This document shows positions 20,457 to 31,499 of a stretch of DNA of 64,000 nucleotides, in pieces (the first letter of the stretch is position 1; every line of letters begins with the position of its first letter). The translations under genes and the position numbers were made by a program. The notes beneath the pieces are model-generated. The model saw only the letters and a list, made by a program, of their open reading frames with translations, had not been told where the DNA came from and searched no databases. Origin of the DNA: Symbiodinium natans (taxonomy: Eukaryota; Sar; Dinophyceae; Suessiales; Symbiodiniaceae). The stretch covers positions 137,501 through 201,500 of the forward strand of contig CAJNDS010002768.1 in NCBI GenBank assembly GCA_905221605.1, read 5' to 3'.

Positions 20457-21670
20457 GGTTTAGGGTTTAGGGTTTAGGGCTTAGGGCTTAGGGTTTAGGC
20501 GACTTTTCTCTTTTCCAAGACAGCATGAAGAGCTCTTGCCAAGCACAAACAAGTTGAGGCCGGCGCCCGTGCCAAGCATCGCGCCCAGGCAGCACGAGCT
20601 CCACGATGGACGTGGCGCCATGTGGGAGCTGTGGCCACATTCGTCCAAACTGGGCAGCGCGGACTCCGTCCTGGTGGAACCCTAACAGTCGCCGAGCTCT
20701 CGCACATGCTCCATCTTCTTCCGGATGCCGGCGTGAAGGTTCAACCACTCCCTGAACCCTCAAGACCTGGGTTCAACCTCACAGTCTCTTTATCAAACGC
20801 TCTGATTCAGGGAGGCCTTCCTGATAGTGTTTCGGGTTGAGGGTTGAGGGTTCGTAGGGCCGTCGTAGGGTTCTAGAGAAAAAGCTAGAGAAAAAGCCCA
20901 AACCCTACAAGCAAATCCTAAATCTCCAGGTCGTCAGCCCTAAACCCTAAACCCCAACCCCGAAGCCCTAAAACCCTATAAACCTGAACATATGAAAGCC
21001 TTAGACCCCAAACCCGAAAAACCCTAAACCCTAAACCCTATAAGCTGAACATATGAAGCCCAAGTTCACATACGCCCCCGAGATAGTTCTGCATGGCTCC
21101 GAGATACAAAACCGTAAAGCCTTAAAGTCCCAAAACCCGATCAACCCTAAACCGCGAAGGGTTGAGGAGTTTAGGGATTTACCCTAAACCCTAACACCTA
21201 AACCCTAAACCCCAAACCCCAGACCCAAATCCCAAACCCTCAACCTTTTTTCACCCCAAACCCTAAAACCGAAAACGAGGGTCTAGGGGTTTAGTTTAGG
21301 GTTTAGGGTTCAGCAGCACCAGTCTGGGCCCCTCTGGTCGAGCTGCTGGTGTCGACGCTTATAAAACCCCACCCACCCGCGCAAAGAACCCCGAACATAA
21401 AGAACACGGGAGGTGTAGTGTTTAGGGTTTAGGGTTTAAGGTTTAGGGTTTAGGGTTTAGGGTCATTCTGTGTCCACCCCAACCTTCAAGACCCTGCAAG
21501 ATAAGATCTGGAACACCAAGAGCCTACACCCAAGCCCAGCACCATCCACCACCCCACCCCTAAACCCCAAACCCCAAACCCTAAACCCTAAACCCCAAAC
21601 CCCAAACCCTAAACCCCAAACCCCAAACCCTAAACCCTAAACCCCAAACCCTAAACCCTGAACCCTAAAA
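20457..21670. repeat. Scattered telomeric tracts and CCCCAAA variants
   Basis: TTTAGGG at 20457-20500 and 21420-21464; degenerate C-strand at 20938-21260; mixed CCCTAAA/CCCCAAA at 21557-21670. Family I core repeats at 21340-21405. Confidence 0.75.
20488..20763 (-). CDS. ORF of 91 codons next to a telomeric tract
   Basis: The minus-strand ORF has the piece PHGATSIVELVLPGRDAWHG and then ELFMLSWKREK before running into CCTAAACCC. A 70-codon ORF in another minus frame and a 72-codon plus-strand ORF overlap it, so the region may simply be GC-rich sequence open by chance. Confidence 0.18.
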   Translation of the reverse strand: MRVQGVVEPSRRHPEEDGACARARRLLGFHQDGVRAAQFGRMWPQLPHGATSIVELVLPGRDAWHGRRPQLVCAWQELFMLSWKREKSPKP

Positions 21671-21777
21671 AGCACATCTTCGCAAAGGCGCCAGGCTCCA
21701 AAAAGCCGCTACAAGCACGGCCGCCAGGGCCGTGAGCGGCACTCCCGCGAGACACTGGGCCTCCAGGCTTTTTAGGG

Positions 21778-22095
21778 GGTTTAGGGTTTAGGGTTTAGGG
21801 TTTAGGGTTTAGGGTTTGCGGTTTAGGGTTTAGGGTTTAGGGTTTAGGTTTTAGGGTTAGGGGCAACGAGGGTCTTGGGTTGAAGTAGGGTTTATAGGTC
21901 TGGGGTTGAGGCTTGAGGGTTTAGGGTTCCGAGCTCTAGTTGTTTTTAGGGCTGGCTTACAGTTTGAGCTACAGAGTCCAGGTTGACAGAGCTGTTTAGG
22001 GTTAGGGTTTAGGGTTTAGGGTTTAGGGTTTAGGGTTTAGGGTTTAGGGTTTAGGGTTTAGGGTTTAGAGTTTAGGGTTTAGGGTTTGCGGTTTA
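21778..22095 (+). repeat. Two TTTAGGG arrays
   Basis: 21778-21860 and 21998-22095 (about 13 units, one TTTAGAG). Confidence 0.9.
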
Positions 22096-22584
22096 TATGG
22101 TTCAGGGCTTAGAGTTCTGGATGCGAAGGACGTAAAGGAAAGCCGGCCATGCACGCCTGCACCCGGCAACACTCGACTGGCACAGCACCCCGAAGCCCTA
22201 AACAGCCAACTGCGAGCTTGGCTAAGATGAACCACCAGCGCCAAACCCTAAACCCTAAACCCTAAACCCTATAGCCAGAAATCCCCCCTGGTTGCACGGC
22301 CCAGGTACTTTTGTCAATATTTGGGCCCCGCAGTATGCACTGCAAGCAACCACATAGGGCTTAAATTCCTGGATTTCAAGGGGAACCTGGGATGCTTCAA
22401 CCACAGCCAAAGGCGCAAGGCATGGCGCCGCCATGAGCTGTTCCTTGTGGCAAGGTTTCGGAGTTTCGGGTACCGGGTTTCGGTTTTAGGGTTTAGGGTT
22501 TAGGGTTTAGGGTTTACGGTTTAGGGTTTAGGGTCTGGCTTCCGTGCGGCCCGAGACCCTACATATCCTATAAACCCTGAACAC

Positions 22585-22842
22585 TTGGCCCTAGGCCTTC
22601 GGCCCTACCCGAAACCCGAAACCCTCCTAAAGTGCCTAGAATGCAACCGCGGACACTCTGCCGTTGCACGCGGAGCTATTTGTGAAACTCCTGGCCCAAA
22701 TCCATGCAGCAACCGAAGTCTGTGCAGAACTGGTGTAGCGTTTGATGGTTTTAGGGCTTTTGAGTTGTTCACGGCAGAATCTGATGCACATGTTCATGCT
22801 AGACGTCAGCTCATGTCACTGAGGAGCCCCACCATCTCATGA
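22585..22842 (+). CDS. ORF of 85 codons, partly protein-like
   Basis: The plus-strand ORF after a degenerate telomeric start reads LKCLECNRGHSAVARG, then FRAFELFTAESDAHVHARRQ and ends SPTIS before TGA. The cysteine-containing first half could be a separate exon. A short CCCTAAA tract follows the stop. No family recognised. Confidence 0.28.
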   Translation: MALGLRPYPKPETLLKCLECNRGHSAVARGAICETPGPNPCSNRSLCRTGVAFDGFRAFELFTAESDAHVHARRQLMSLRSPTIS

Positions 22843-23273
22843 TCGACTAAACCCTAAACCCTAGACCCTAAAGCGGGGTGTCCGGGGGAAAGGCTTAGGG
22901 CGCTTGCCGTCTGTAGATCAAGGTGCCCAGTTCTGTTCATGGCAACCTCATGCGACAGGGTTTATTTAGGGTTTAGGGTTTAGGGTTTCGGGATCTCCAC
23001 AACCACTACATTACAAGCCTGAACCCTAATGTTGAAAACCTTCCCCGGGTTTAGGGTTTATGTATATACAGGCTTAACCCCAAACCCTGAAGCCTACTAT
23101 CGAACCCTAAACCCAAACCCTAAACCCTACACCCTGAAGCCTAAACCCTAAACCCACAACCCTAAACCCCACACCCCAGCACCAGGGTTAGCCAAAGCAC
23201 GTCTCCGTAGAGTTCATCTGCGGAAGTCTGCGGCTGCAGCCCCATCAGCTGCTCTGTGTGCTGCCTCGGAGAG

Positions 23274-23340
23274 GGTTTAGGGTTTAGGGTTGAGGGTTGA
23301 AGGTTGAGGGTTGAGGGTTGAGGGTTGAGGGCTTATAGGG
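23274..23340 (+). repeat. TTTAGGG followed by homogeneous GGGTTGA block
   Basis: Two or three heptamers, then about six GGGTTGA units. Confidence 0.88.
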
Positions 23341-23547
23341 TTTAGGGAGAGCACACTTCTATGAGGGCTTATATTGGGGATTTTAGGGTTTAGGGCAAGG
23401 GTTTAGGGTTTGGGGTTTAGGGGTTTAGGGGGTTAGGGATTTCGGGATGTAGGGTTTAGGGGTTTACGGTTCAGGGATTGGCATCCATGTACTCTTTGTT
23501 TGGGGTCTCTTCAAGTGTTTGTATGTACAAACATAACCCCACCAAAA

Positions 23548-23620
23548 CCTGACAAAAAACGCAACAAATTCTGACAAAAACCCAACAAAACCTGACAAAA
23601 GCCCAACAAAACCTGACAAA
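23548..23620. repeat. 21-bp minisatellite, block 1
   Basis: About 3.5 units of CCTGACAAAAGCCCAACAAAA. Related to block 2 at 23757-23956; both are open on the minus strand because the unit is a multiple of three. Confidence 0.85.
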
Positions 23621-23756
23621 TGCATCATCTGAAAAAAACACATAATCGTCATCAGTGAAGGCAATTTCTCGTCGCACAAATCACACTGAGGGTGCTTTCA
23701 GACATCAGTCCAAATCGGACATCGGGTGTGCAAACCTGGGCACGCAGTGTTCGGAG

Positions 23757-23956
23757 CACTACAGCCTGACATTTTCCCACTGCAGCCTGACCTTTTCCCA
23801 CCCTTTGATTGAAAACTACATCCTCACATTTTGTGGCCTCAACCTGACCTGACATAACTTTCCACACTACAACCTGATGATACTTTCCCACTAAAACCTG
23901 ACATTTTCCCACTAAAACCTGAAATTTTCCCACTAAGACCTGAAACTTTCCCACTT
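23757..23956. repeat. 21-bp minisatellite, block 2
   Basis: Units of CCTGACATTTTCCCACTAAAA with sequence variants and one longer interruption. On the minus strand this gives a seven-residue repeat (GKFQVLV). It shares CCTGACA, CCCA and AAAA positions with block 1. Confidence 0.88.
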
Positions 23957-24409
23957 TGCGGGTGGCTCTGGCACACCAAAATAAACATAGACTTGATTGA
24001 GTTTAAAGGGGAACGAAATGCTGCTCTTTTTTTGAGCACTCCCACTTTTCGGCCGGGTGGATGAGCAAGCAGCGTAGGCCATGGAGATCGAAGAGCCAAT
24101 CCAGACTGCTGGGTTTAGGGTTTAGGTTTGACGACACCAACGAAATCCCAAAACTACCTTGGGAGGGAATATGTCAGGTTTTTCCGGTTTGTGGCAACCC
24201 GTTTTTTCATGTGAAGAGTACCCTTTTTGAAAGGCACAACACGAACATCCAAGAACGGTTTAAGGTTTACGGGTTTAATGTTGTAGGGGTTTAGGTTTGC
24301 GGTTTAATTAAATTCGTGTAAATGCTGCGACTCAGAGAGAACTACGTAAAAGGTACTTTTGGCACGCACGTCTTTTGTATTAACGGACCCTGCTGGGGTG
24401 TAGAGTTTA

Positions 24410-24530
24410 GGGTTTTAGGGCTTAGGGTTTAGGGTTTAGGGTTAGGGCTTAGGGTTTAGGGTTTAGGGTTTAGGGTTTAGGGCTTAGGGTTTAGGGTTTA
24501 GGGTGGGTTTAGGGTATAGGGTTTAGGGTT
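24410..24530 (+). repeat. TTTAGGG/CTTAGGG array
   Basis: About 16 units, several CTTAGGG. Confidence 0.88.
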
Positions 24531-24703
24531 TAGGCCTTCGCCCTCACAAAAGTTGCAACAACTGTCCCGTCGAGACACAAAACTCCCGTGCTGTTCGCCG
24601 ACCCACGAGAGCGTCGCTGCAGGGTGCTCATCTCCCTGAGCTGTTGGGGTTTGGGGGTTGCATTTAGGCGGGCTTAGGGTTTAGGCTTCAGGCTTGAGGG
24701 TTT

Positions 24704-24814
24704 ACAGTAAACTCCAGAAAGTTGGAGCATGGCTCAAGGACGATTAGAGCTGGGATTCCCTTTTGTCTGCCTTTTGGGGCATGGGGATAAGGCTGTTCCA
24801 ACTTTTTGGAGTCT
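24704..24814. mobile_element. Inverted-repeat element family C, copy 3
   Basis: Left end ACAGTAAACTCCAGAAAGTT; the right end reverse-complemented starts ACAAGACTCCAAAAAGTTGG. Embedded between telomeric remnants. Confidence 0.65.
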
Positions 24815-24963
24815 TGTGTAGGGTTAGGGTTTAGGGCCTCCAGGTGCTTTAGGCATTTTTCCGCCTGTACGAATGCTACTCCCTGCCCCGCTCCACTTCT
24901 AGACCTTCCTCCCCTTAAGGATCTTTCCCGAACCTCGAACCAACCGTAACCTAGGCCCGAGAG

Positions 24964-25065
24964 AAACCTGGGAATAAAAAGGGTGTCCGTCCCTGTTGGC
25001 TTACAGGGGCTTATAATGGAACCTAAGCGCGAAACACGGAAATAAGGGCCTACTCTGGGTCCTAG
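24964..25065 (+). mobile_element. Dispersed repeat family F, copy 2
   Basis: AACCTGGGAATAAAAAGGGT to GGGCCTACTCTGGGTCCTAG. An overlapping 133-codon minus ORF is the repeat read backwards. Confidence 0.6.
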
Positions 25066-25255
25066 TAAAACTACATCCCGAAACTCCAAATTCTAGACAG
25101 CCCCACCCACCGAAGCCCTAAGTCCTCTGCAGAAAAGATCTTTAAAACCCGAAACCCTAAACCCTAAACCCTCAATCCCTTCGCCAGGCGGCTCGCAGTC
25201 GCGCTCGCACTGGCCTGAGGGCTTCCCCGGTGGCCTCAGGCTCTGATCTGTTGTG

Positions 25256-25600
25256 GGGTTTAGGGTTTAGTAGGGTTTAGGGCTTAGGGCTTAGGGTTTA
25301 GGGTTTAGGGTTTAGGGCTTAGGGCTTGGGGCGTAGGGTTTCGGGCTTCCCGAAGCAAGGCCCCCAGGTTGTGCCGCCGTGCCACGGCGCGCCGCCAGTT
25401 CCATTGCTGGCGGCATCGACGAGCCAAAGCCAGCAGAGGACAACCAGCCTCAACTACATTGGACTCTAGGGTTTAGGGTTTAGGGTTTGGGGTTTGGGGT
25501 TTGGGGTTTGGGGTTTAGGGGTCTAGGGTTATGGGGTTTAGGGTTTAGGGGTTTAGGGGGTTGAGGGTTTAGGGGTTTAGGGCTTTAGGGGTTTAGGGTC
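25256..25600 (+). repeat. TTTAGGG and TTTGGGG variant arrays
   Basis: 25256-25340 and 25468-25600; the second has a TTTGGGG block and TTTAGGGG octamers. Confidence 0.85.
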
Positions 25601-25611
25601 CTAGTGGACTC

Positions 25612-25720
25612 TACCTTCAGAACCCAAAACTTAAAATCAACTTTTGGCAGGGTTCCCGAGAATCCTAGAAGGGTATCTATACGAAGAACCTACAAAAAAG
25701 CGATTTGGGTTCTTCAGGTG
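25612..25720 (-). mobile_element. Inverted-repeat element family B, copy 1
   Basis: Ends TACCTTCAGAACCCAAAAC and GATTTGGGTTCTTCAGGT. The interior is inverted relative to copies at 26584-26692 and 37430-37532. Confidence 0.65.
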
Positions 25721-26275
25721 GGTTTAGGGTTTTGGGTTGTGGGGTTTAGGGTTTGGGGGTTTAGGTCTTGAGGGTTTGGGGCTTTCGTGCTTGCTCTTTG
25801 TTTAGGCTTGAAGGACAAGTGGAGTGTAATGCTTAAACCCAAAACACTAAAGGTCTCAAAGCTACAAGACCTGGGAGGGTTTCCCGGGTTCGCGCGAGAG
25901 TCGAGTGCTTTCGGGGGGCCTTATACCACAAGAGGTTCGGGTTTAGGGTTTAGGGTTTAGGGTCTAGGGTTTAGGGCTTAGGGCTTAGGGCTCAGGGTTC
26001 AGGGTTTAGGGTGCACGTACAAAGCCGAGCCGCAAGCGCCTGTGCACTACCATGGCCACGTCATGGAACACAGAAATCGCTCAAGACCCATCCTCTGGTT
26101 ACAAGCTTTTTAGGGTTATAGGGGTTTAGGGTTTAGGGTTTAGGAACAGCAAGGGTTCACACTCCAAGGTACTGCTTCGGGGGTTTAAGGATTTCGTATA
26201 ACCCCGCACCCTACAACCTGAAGCCCCAAACCTAGATGTTCCCCCCCCGACGTGGTCGAAACCCTTCATCCCCAA

Positions 26276-26360
26276 CCCTAAAACCCTAAAACCCTAAAAC
26301 CCTAAACCCTAAACCCTAAACCCTATACCCTAAACCCTAAACCCTAAACCCTAAACCCTT
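26276..26360 (-). repeat. CCCTAAA array
   Basis: Begins with CCCTAAAA octamers, then heptamers. Confidence 0.88.
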
Positions 26361-26476
26361 ACTTAGAAGCCCCGAACCCGAAAACCCTCAACCCAGCCCG
26401 CCGATTGCATCGGGACTTCCTTGGGCAGGGCTTGAGCCAAAGTATCGAGCGAACTTCACCAAACCGCATGCTCCTG

Positions 26477-26520
26477 GGTTTAGGGTTTAGGGTTTAGGGT
26501 TTAGGGTTTAGGGTTTAGGG
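26477..26520 (+). repeat. (TTTAGGG)6 array
   Basis: Perfect short array leading into the duplicated end of the family B element. Confidence 0.9.
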
Positions 26521-26692
26521 AATCAGGGTTTGAGGTTTAGGGCTTACCTTAAGAATCCAAAATCAGGGTTTGGGGTTTAGGGTTAACCTCAAGAACCCAA
26601 ACCCCACTTTATTGTAGGTTCTTAGTATTACATCCCCTTATCGGGTTCTTGGGAACTCTATCAAACAATACGTCTTGGGTTCTTAAGGTAAG
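26521..26692. mobile_element. Inverted-repeat element family B, copy 2, with duplicated left end
   Basis: Element 26584-26692 has ends TAACCTCAAGAACCCAAAC and CTTGGGTTCTTAAGGTAAGG. The 41 bp 26521-26561, comprising telomere-like sequence plus the left end, is tandemly repeated as 26562-26602. Confidence 0.7.
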
Positions 26693-26836
26693 GTATGAAA
26701 CATCTCACGAAACCGAGTCCCTAAACCCTAAACTCTAAAATCGCAACCCTTCGAAAGCCGGACTGCTTGGGTTTTTAAGCATCGGTCCGGAAAATGGCTG
26801 CAGTTCGGGGTTTTTAGGGGTTGTACTTTGGACCCT

Positions 26837-26945
26837 TAAGGTTGTACCCTTGGGTTTTGGAGGAACCTTTGTAAAGACTCTTAAGCTAGTATAAGGTCTA
26901 TAATCGGAGTACAATGAGGGCCACCTTTAGGGGTACAACCTTGGG
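26837..26945. repeat. Imperfect foldback
   Basis: TTAAGGTTGTACCCTTGGG near the left is opposed by GGGGTACAACCTTGGGGGTA on the right. A small element or chance. Confidence 0.35.
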
Positions 26946-27122
26946 GGTACGAGTCTTAATCGCTTGCGAAGCTTTAAACCCTCAAGCCAACTAATTCCTA
27001 AATGCGCATCCCTCAACCCTAAAACTCAAACCCGAAACCCAACACCCTAAGCCCCGAAAACCCTACAGCCCCTGGCCCTTAAGCCCTAAACCCTGACCCC
27101 AAATCCCAAATCCAAAACCCTA

Positions 27123-27780
27123 AGCCCGAAACCCTAAACCCTACACCCTAAACCCTAAACCCTAAACCCTAAACCCTAAACCCTACTCTCGTACCTTAGA
27201 TCCCAAAACTCAGATCCACCCCATTTAGGGTTTAAGGTTTATGGTTTAGGGTTTAAGGAGGTCTGTAAGGCTTCATAGGTTTACAGGGCTTAGGGCTTAG
27301 GGTTTAGACTCGAACTGTGGCTGAACTATTGAACAGTGCACCCCCAAAAGCCCAAAGCGGTTTAGGGTGTAGGGTTTAGGGTTTAGGGTTAGAACGGACC
27401 AAAGCCCAGCACCACCCTGAACCTAAAGCCTACGCCATCCCATCTTCTAAGCCGTCAACCCCAAATCCTGAACCCTACACGCTAAAACCCTTGAACCCTA
27501 ACACACTAAACCCTAAACCCACGGAAAAAACTCCCCTAAACCCTAAACCCTAAACCCTAAACCCTAAACCCTAAACCCTAAACCCTAAACCCTAAACCCT
27601 AAACCCTAAACCTAAACCCCAACCCGCTGAAAACTTTCCAAGTCTGGCGCCAGCATCTTGGCGCGCCCTGCGTCGCTGGTGCGCCGCTGCACCTGGAGGT
27701 GAGAGGCTTTAGGGTTTAGGGTTGAGGGTTTAGGGTTTAGGGTTTAGGGTTTAGAGTTTAGGGTTTAGGGCTAGGGTTTA
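27123..27780. repeat. Telomeric arrays, both orientations
   Basis: CCCTAAA 27123-27185 and 27536-27618 (about 11 units); TTTAGGG 27712-27780. A 23-base G run follows at 27861-27883. Confidence 0.88.
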
Positions 27781-28058
27781 ACCGTAGGAGTGGACTGTGT
27801 TTCGTGTAGGGTCTGGGGTCGGGTTTAGGGTTTGGGGTTTAGGACATGGCTTGAGGCCTTGGGGGGGGGGGGGGGGGGGGGGGCGTGATATGGTATATCT
27901 TGCTTGTGCCATGCAAGGGTCTTTCGTGCCTTACGGTGTAAGGCGCAAGCAGGGCTCGCAAGTGTTACCGCGACCCTGAAACCCACAAGCCCCAAACCCA
28001 GAAAGAAGTCCTGACTCGCACCAGGGCCTGCTCTAGGATTTCAGGTCATAAACTCCGA

Positions 28059-28990
28059 ACCCTAAACCCTAAACCCTAAGCCCGAAACCCGAAACCCGAA
28101 ACCCTGAACCCTAAAATTAAAATTTAAAATCCAAAATTTAAAAAATCTAAACCCTAAGTAAGGCTCCAGCCATCTCGATGAACTCAGCCTGCGTCTGCTG
28201 ACCTCAACTGGAAGCTGGTCCAAAATGTGAGTTCAGGGTTTAGGGTTTGGGGTTTAGGGTTTTGGGGTTTAGGGTTTAAGGTTTTGGGGCTTAGGGTTTG
28301 GAGTTTTGGGTTCGGAAATCCAAGGGCATAGGAAGTCTCTGCAATACTTTCGCTCCACCTCGAAGTGGAGCCCTGAACCATAAACCCTAAACCCTAAGCC
28401 CTAAACCCTAAACCTGTAGGAGTTTAGGCTGCGGGACTACCAGCGCTTCAGGAGCGAGGGTAAGCTGCACACTTTCAATCCCTCAATCCCTCAAAAAAAG
28501 GAGCCGTAAGTTGGCGAGCTTAGGGTTTGGGATTAGGTCATCAGTTCTTGGTTCGCTAAACCCTAAACCCTGTAGACCCTAAACCCTGAACCCTAGACAC
28601 GAAACCCTAAACCCTAGACCCAAACCTGTGACCCGAAACCCTAAACCCTAAACCACAGGGGATTAGGGCTGGATGTGCTGGGCGTTGGGTAAGTCAGCAG
28701 TCCGCCGTGGGCACAGGAAGACAAGGGCGTGCCGTCAAAAGCGAGGGTTCAGGGTTCAGGGTTTCGGGGTTTCGGGTTTGGGGTTTCACGGTTGAGGGTT
28801 CGGGGTGTCGGGTTTGGGGCGTAGGGTCAGATGTGCACCCTCAAGGGTTTGCGCGCAAGCCCTGGTACCTGAACCGGGGTTTCTTGGCGTGATACGGGTC
28901 TAAACCCCAAACCCTAAACCCCAAACCCTAGACCCTAAACCCGAAACCCCAAACCCTACACCCTAAACCCTAAACCCCAAACCCAAAAAG
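28059..28990. repeat. Degenerate telomeric tracts, mixed orientation
   Basis: Short imperfect tracts at 28059-28120, 28230-28310, 28380-28412, 28558-28655, 28738-28830 and 28902-28990. The intervening 30-130 bp spacers are not recognised. Confidence 0.7.
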
Positions 28991-29093
28991 CCTAACCTCA
29001 AGAAAGAAAGAAGCGTACGACTGGGCGTCCAAGGGCCAAGTTAAGGACCTAGCGGTGATGAGGTCCGGAGTTTGGGGCTTAAGTTAAGGGTGA

Positions 29094-29200
29094 GGTTTAG
29101 GGTTTAGGGTTTAGGGTTTAGGGTTTAGGGTTTAGGGTTTAGGGTTTAGGGTTTAGGGTTTAGGGTTTAGGGTTTAGGGCTTAGGGCTTAGGGTTTCGGG
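29094..29200 (+). repeat. TTTAGGG array, about 14 units
   Basis: Perfect to about 29178, then CTTAGGG variants. Confidence 0.92.
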
Positions 29201-29538
29201 CGGGGTGTTCATCTTCATTTAAGGGAGTTCAAGGATTGAGAGCCAGAGACCAGAACAGCTGCACCCCATTCTAACTTAACTTGGGCCCAGCACCCCAAAC
29301 CGGTTTGAACCCTGAACCCTGAACCCTGAACCCTGAACAGTAAACCCTAAAACCCTAAAAACCTAAACCCCGAACCCGAAATATGACTGGGCAAGCTTGA
29401 AACGTCTGGCTGGTAGCGTGCCCCTGAACGAGCCTTTGGGGTCAGGGTTCGGGTTGCCAGGGTTTAAGATTTAGGGTTTAGGGTTTAGGGTTAGGGGATT
29501 GGGGGTTGGGGTTTGGGTGTTTTGGCGTCCAACCAAAG

Positions 29539-29621
29539 GCCCAAACGGTGCGACTGGAGAACGCGCCACTGGTGCTCAGCCCTTCCCGCCTCGAGGAGAC
29601 ATGCTGTCAGCAAGGCGGCAG
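29539..29621 (+). CDS. Exon-like segment ending at a canonical GTATGT donor
   Basis: The plus-strand segment follows CCAAAG and ends GGCAG|GTATGTTTTT, one of the few canonical-looking donors in the window. In the preferred frame it reads AQTVRLENAPLVLSPSRLEE. The other two frames and the minus strand are also open here, so the frame choice is weak. Confidence 0.25.
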
Positions 29622-30299
29622 GTATGTTTTTTTGGGTCAAAGGTTGAGGTGACACGTTGTTGTGTTTTTGTTTGTTTCCGGTCTGTTTCTCAGAAAATTG
29701 CAGGGTTTGGGTGTTGATATCAAGAAAGCAGAAATGTAAGAACACTGGCAACTTCTTGCTTGCCCAAAGGCTTGTAGGGTCTCTTCGAACCCTAAACCCA
29801 GAACCCTAAGCCCTCAACTCGAAGCCCAGAAGGGTGCTTTGGAGGCTTTAGGTCTTAAGGAAGCCAAGATAGCTATATCTATGTCTAGATCTATATATAT
29901 ATATATATCTCTTCATTTCTACGGTTCTTTTGCCGGGTATGTTGGGTTTCGGTGGTAGTTTGGGGGGGTGTTCTCCGGGTGCTCAGCGGGGGTTCACCAT
30001 GCAACTTCATCTATAAACTTCCAGTTCTAACTTTCTTTCCGAAGCAAACTCGAGCAACGTCCTCAAAGCACCAGGTCGTTTACGCGCCTGTGACCACCCT
30101 AAACCCGAAAGCCGAAATCGCATAAGCCCTACACCCTAAGCCCTTAACGACCCTAAAACCTAAACCCTATAAGCCCTATAAACCCTAAACCCTAAACCCC
30201 AAACCCTCAGCCCTAAACCCATAGTAGTGGCTTAGGGTTGAGATGGCCTCTGTGGCAAGTTCCTCGACCCCTACTTCCACAAGCCAGGGGCCAGGTCTA

Positions 30300-30658
30300 G
30301 GGTTTACGGCTTAGGGTTTAGGGTTTAGATTTAGGGTTTTGGGTTTGGGGTTTAGGGTTTAGGGTATTTAGGGTTTAGGGTTTAGGGTTTAGTAGCGTGT
30401 AGGGTTTAGGGTTTAGGGCTGAGGGTTTAAGGTTTAGGGTTGAGGGTTAAGGGTTTAGGGATTTGGGGGTCGACCTTTAAGAACCCTAAACCCTAAACCC
30501 TAAACCCTACACCCTACACACTAAACCCTAAACCCTAAACCCTAAACCCTACACACTAAACCCTAAACCCTAAACCCTAAACCCTAAACCCTAAACCCTA
30601 AACCCTAAACCCTAAACCCTAAACCCTAAACCCTAAACCCTAAACCCTAAACCCTACA
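30300..30658. repeat. Head-to-head telomeric arrays
   Basis: Irregular TTTAGGG array 30300-30470 followed after about 12 bp of non-telomeric sequence by a long CCCTAAA array 30483-30658 (about 24 units with CCCTACA variants). This is the orientation expected of an end-to-end telomere fusion. Confidence 0.9.
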
Positions 30659-30737
30659 CAGCCCCCGCCTCAGCTCGCTGGAGCGAGTCGAGAACACTTT
30701 GCCTTGCAGCGCGGACCCCCAGTCGCGCTATTTTATA

Positions 30738-31029
30738 ACCCTGATACCCTAAACCCTAAACCCTAAACCCTAAACCCTAAACCCTAAACCCTATGTAGGG
30801 ACCACACGGGGTTTCTTAAAGTAAATATTCCGACCCCTATCTTGGGGCGTTTGGCTTTTTTTGGGAGGTTTTTGGGGGGGAAATTTGATTAGGGAGTCCT
30901 TTGGCAGTAGGGCCCCCTAAACCCTAAACCCTAAACCCTAAACCCTAAACCCTAAACCCTAAACCCTAAACCCTAAACCCTAAACCCTAAACCCTAAACC
31001 CTAAACCCTAAACCCTAAACCCTAAACCT
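30738..31029 (-). repeat. CCCTAAA arrays, 8 and 16 units
   Basis: 30738-30793 and 30916-31029, both near perfect. Confidence 0.92.
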
Positions 31030-31073
31030 TACACACCCTAACCTCTAAGCCTTAAACCCTAAAACCTGCCCAG

Positions 31074-31176
31074 TAACCTAGGCTTAAAAAGGGTGCCCCC
31101 TTTTTTGCTTAAAGGGGTTTATAAGGGAACCTAAACCCCCCAAAAAAGGGAATAAGGGTACTACCGGGCATCCTAG
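31074..31176 (+). mobile_element. Dispersed repeat family F, copy 3
   Basis: TAACCTAGGCTTAAAAAGGG through AAGGGAACCTAAACC to CATCCTAG. A telomeric array ends about 45 bp upstream. Confidence 0.55.
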
Positions 31177-31499
31177 AAACCCAACCCCCTATATATGGAG
31201 TCTTCTTGCCGGAGTCTTCTTGCGGTTTCCATGAGACAGGTTAGTCAGAGGCCCTTGGTGGTTGATAATTGGGGCCTTCTGCTCCACACCCTCTAAGCCC
31301 TGCTGCAGATTCTTCTGGTGCCAGGGTTTAGGGTTTAGGGTTTAGACATGAACGATTCGAGGGATTTAGGGTTCAGGGTTTAGGGACTCAGTGCCTGCTG
31401 GATTTTTTCTAAGACGCTCGAGAACTTAAGAAAGAACTCCGCCCAACACACTGAAGTAGTGTCTTTGAAACCCTCAGCCCTTTTGCCTGGCCATATATC

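Noticed and set aside
20495-20840. Additional overlapping ORFs of 70-72 codons
   Set aside because: Shadows in alternative frames of a GC-rich spacer with no distinguishing evidence.
23652-23954. 100-codon ORF with GKFQVLV repeats as a gene
   Set aside because: Generated by the 21-bp minisatellite; kept only as a finding because coding use is not excluded.
24688-25089. 133-codon minus-strand ORF
   Set aside because: Consists of a family C element and a family F repeat read backwards.
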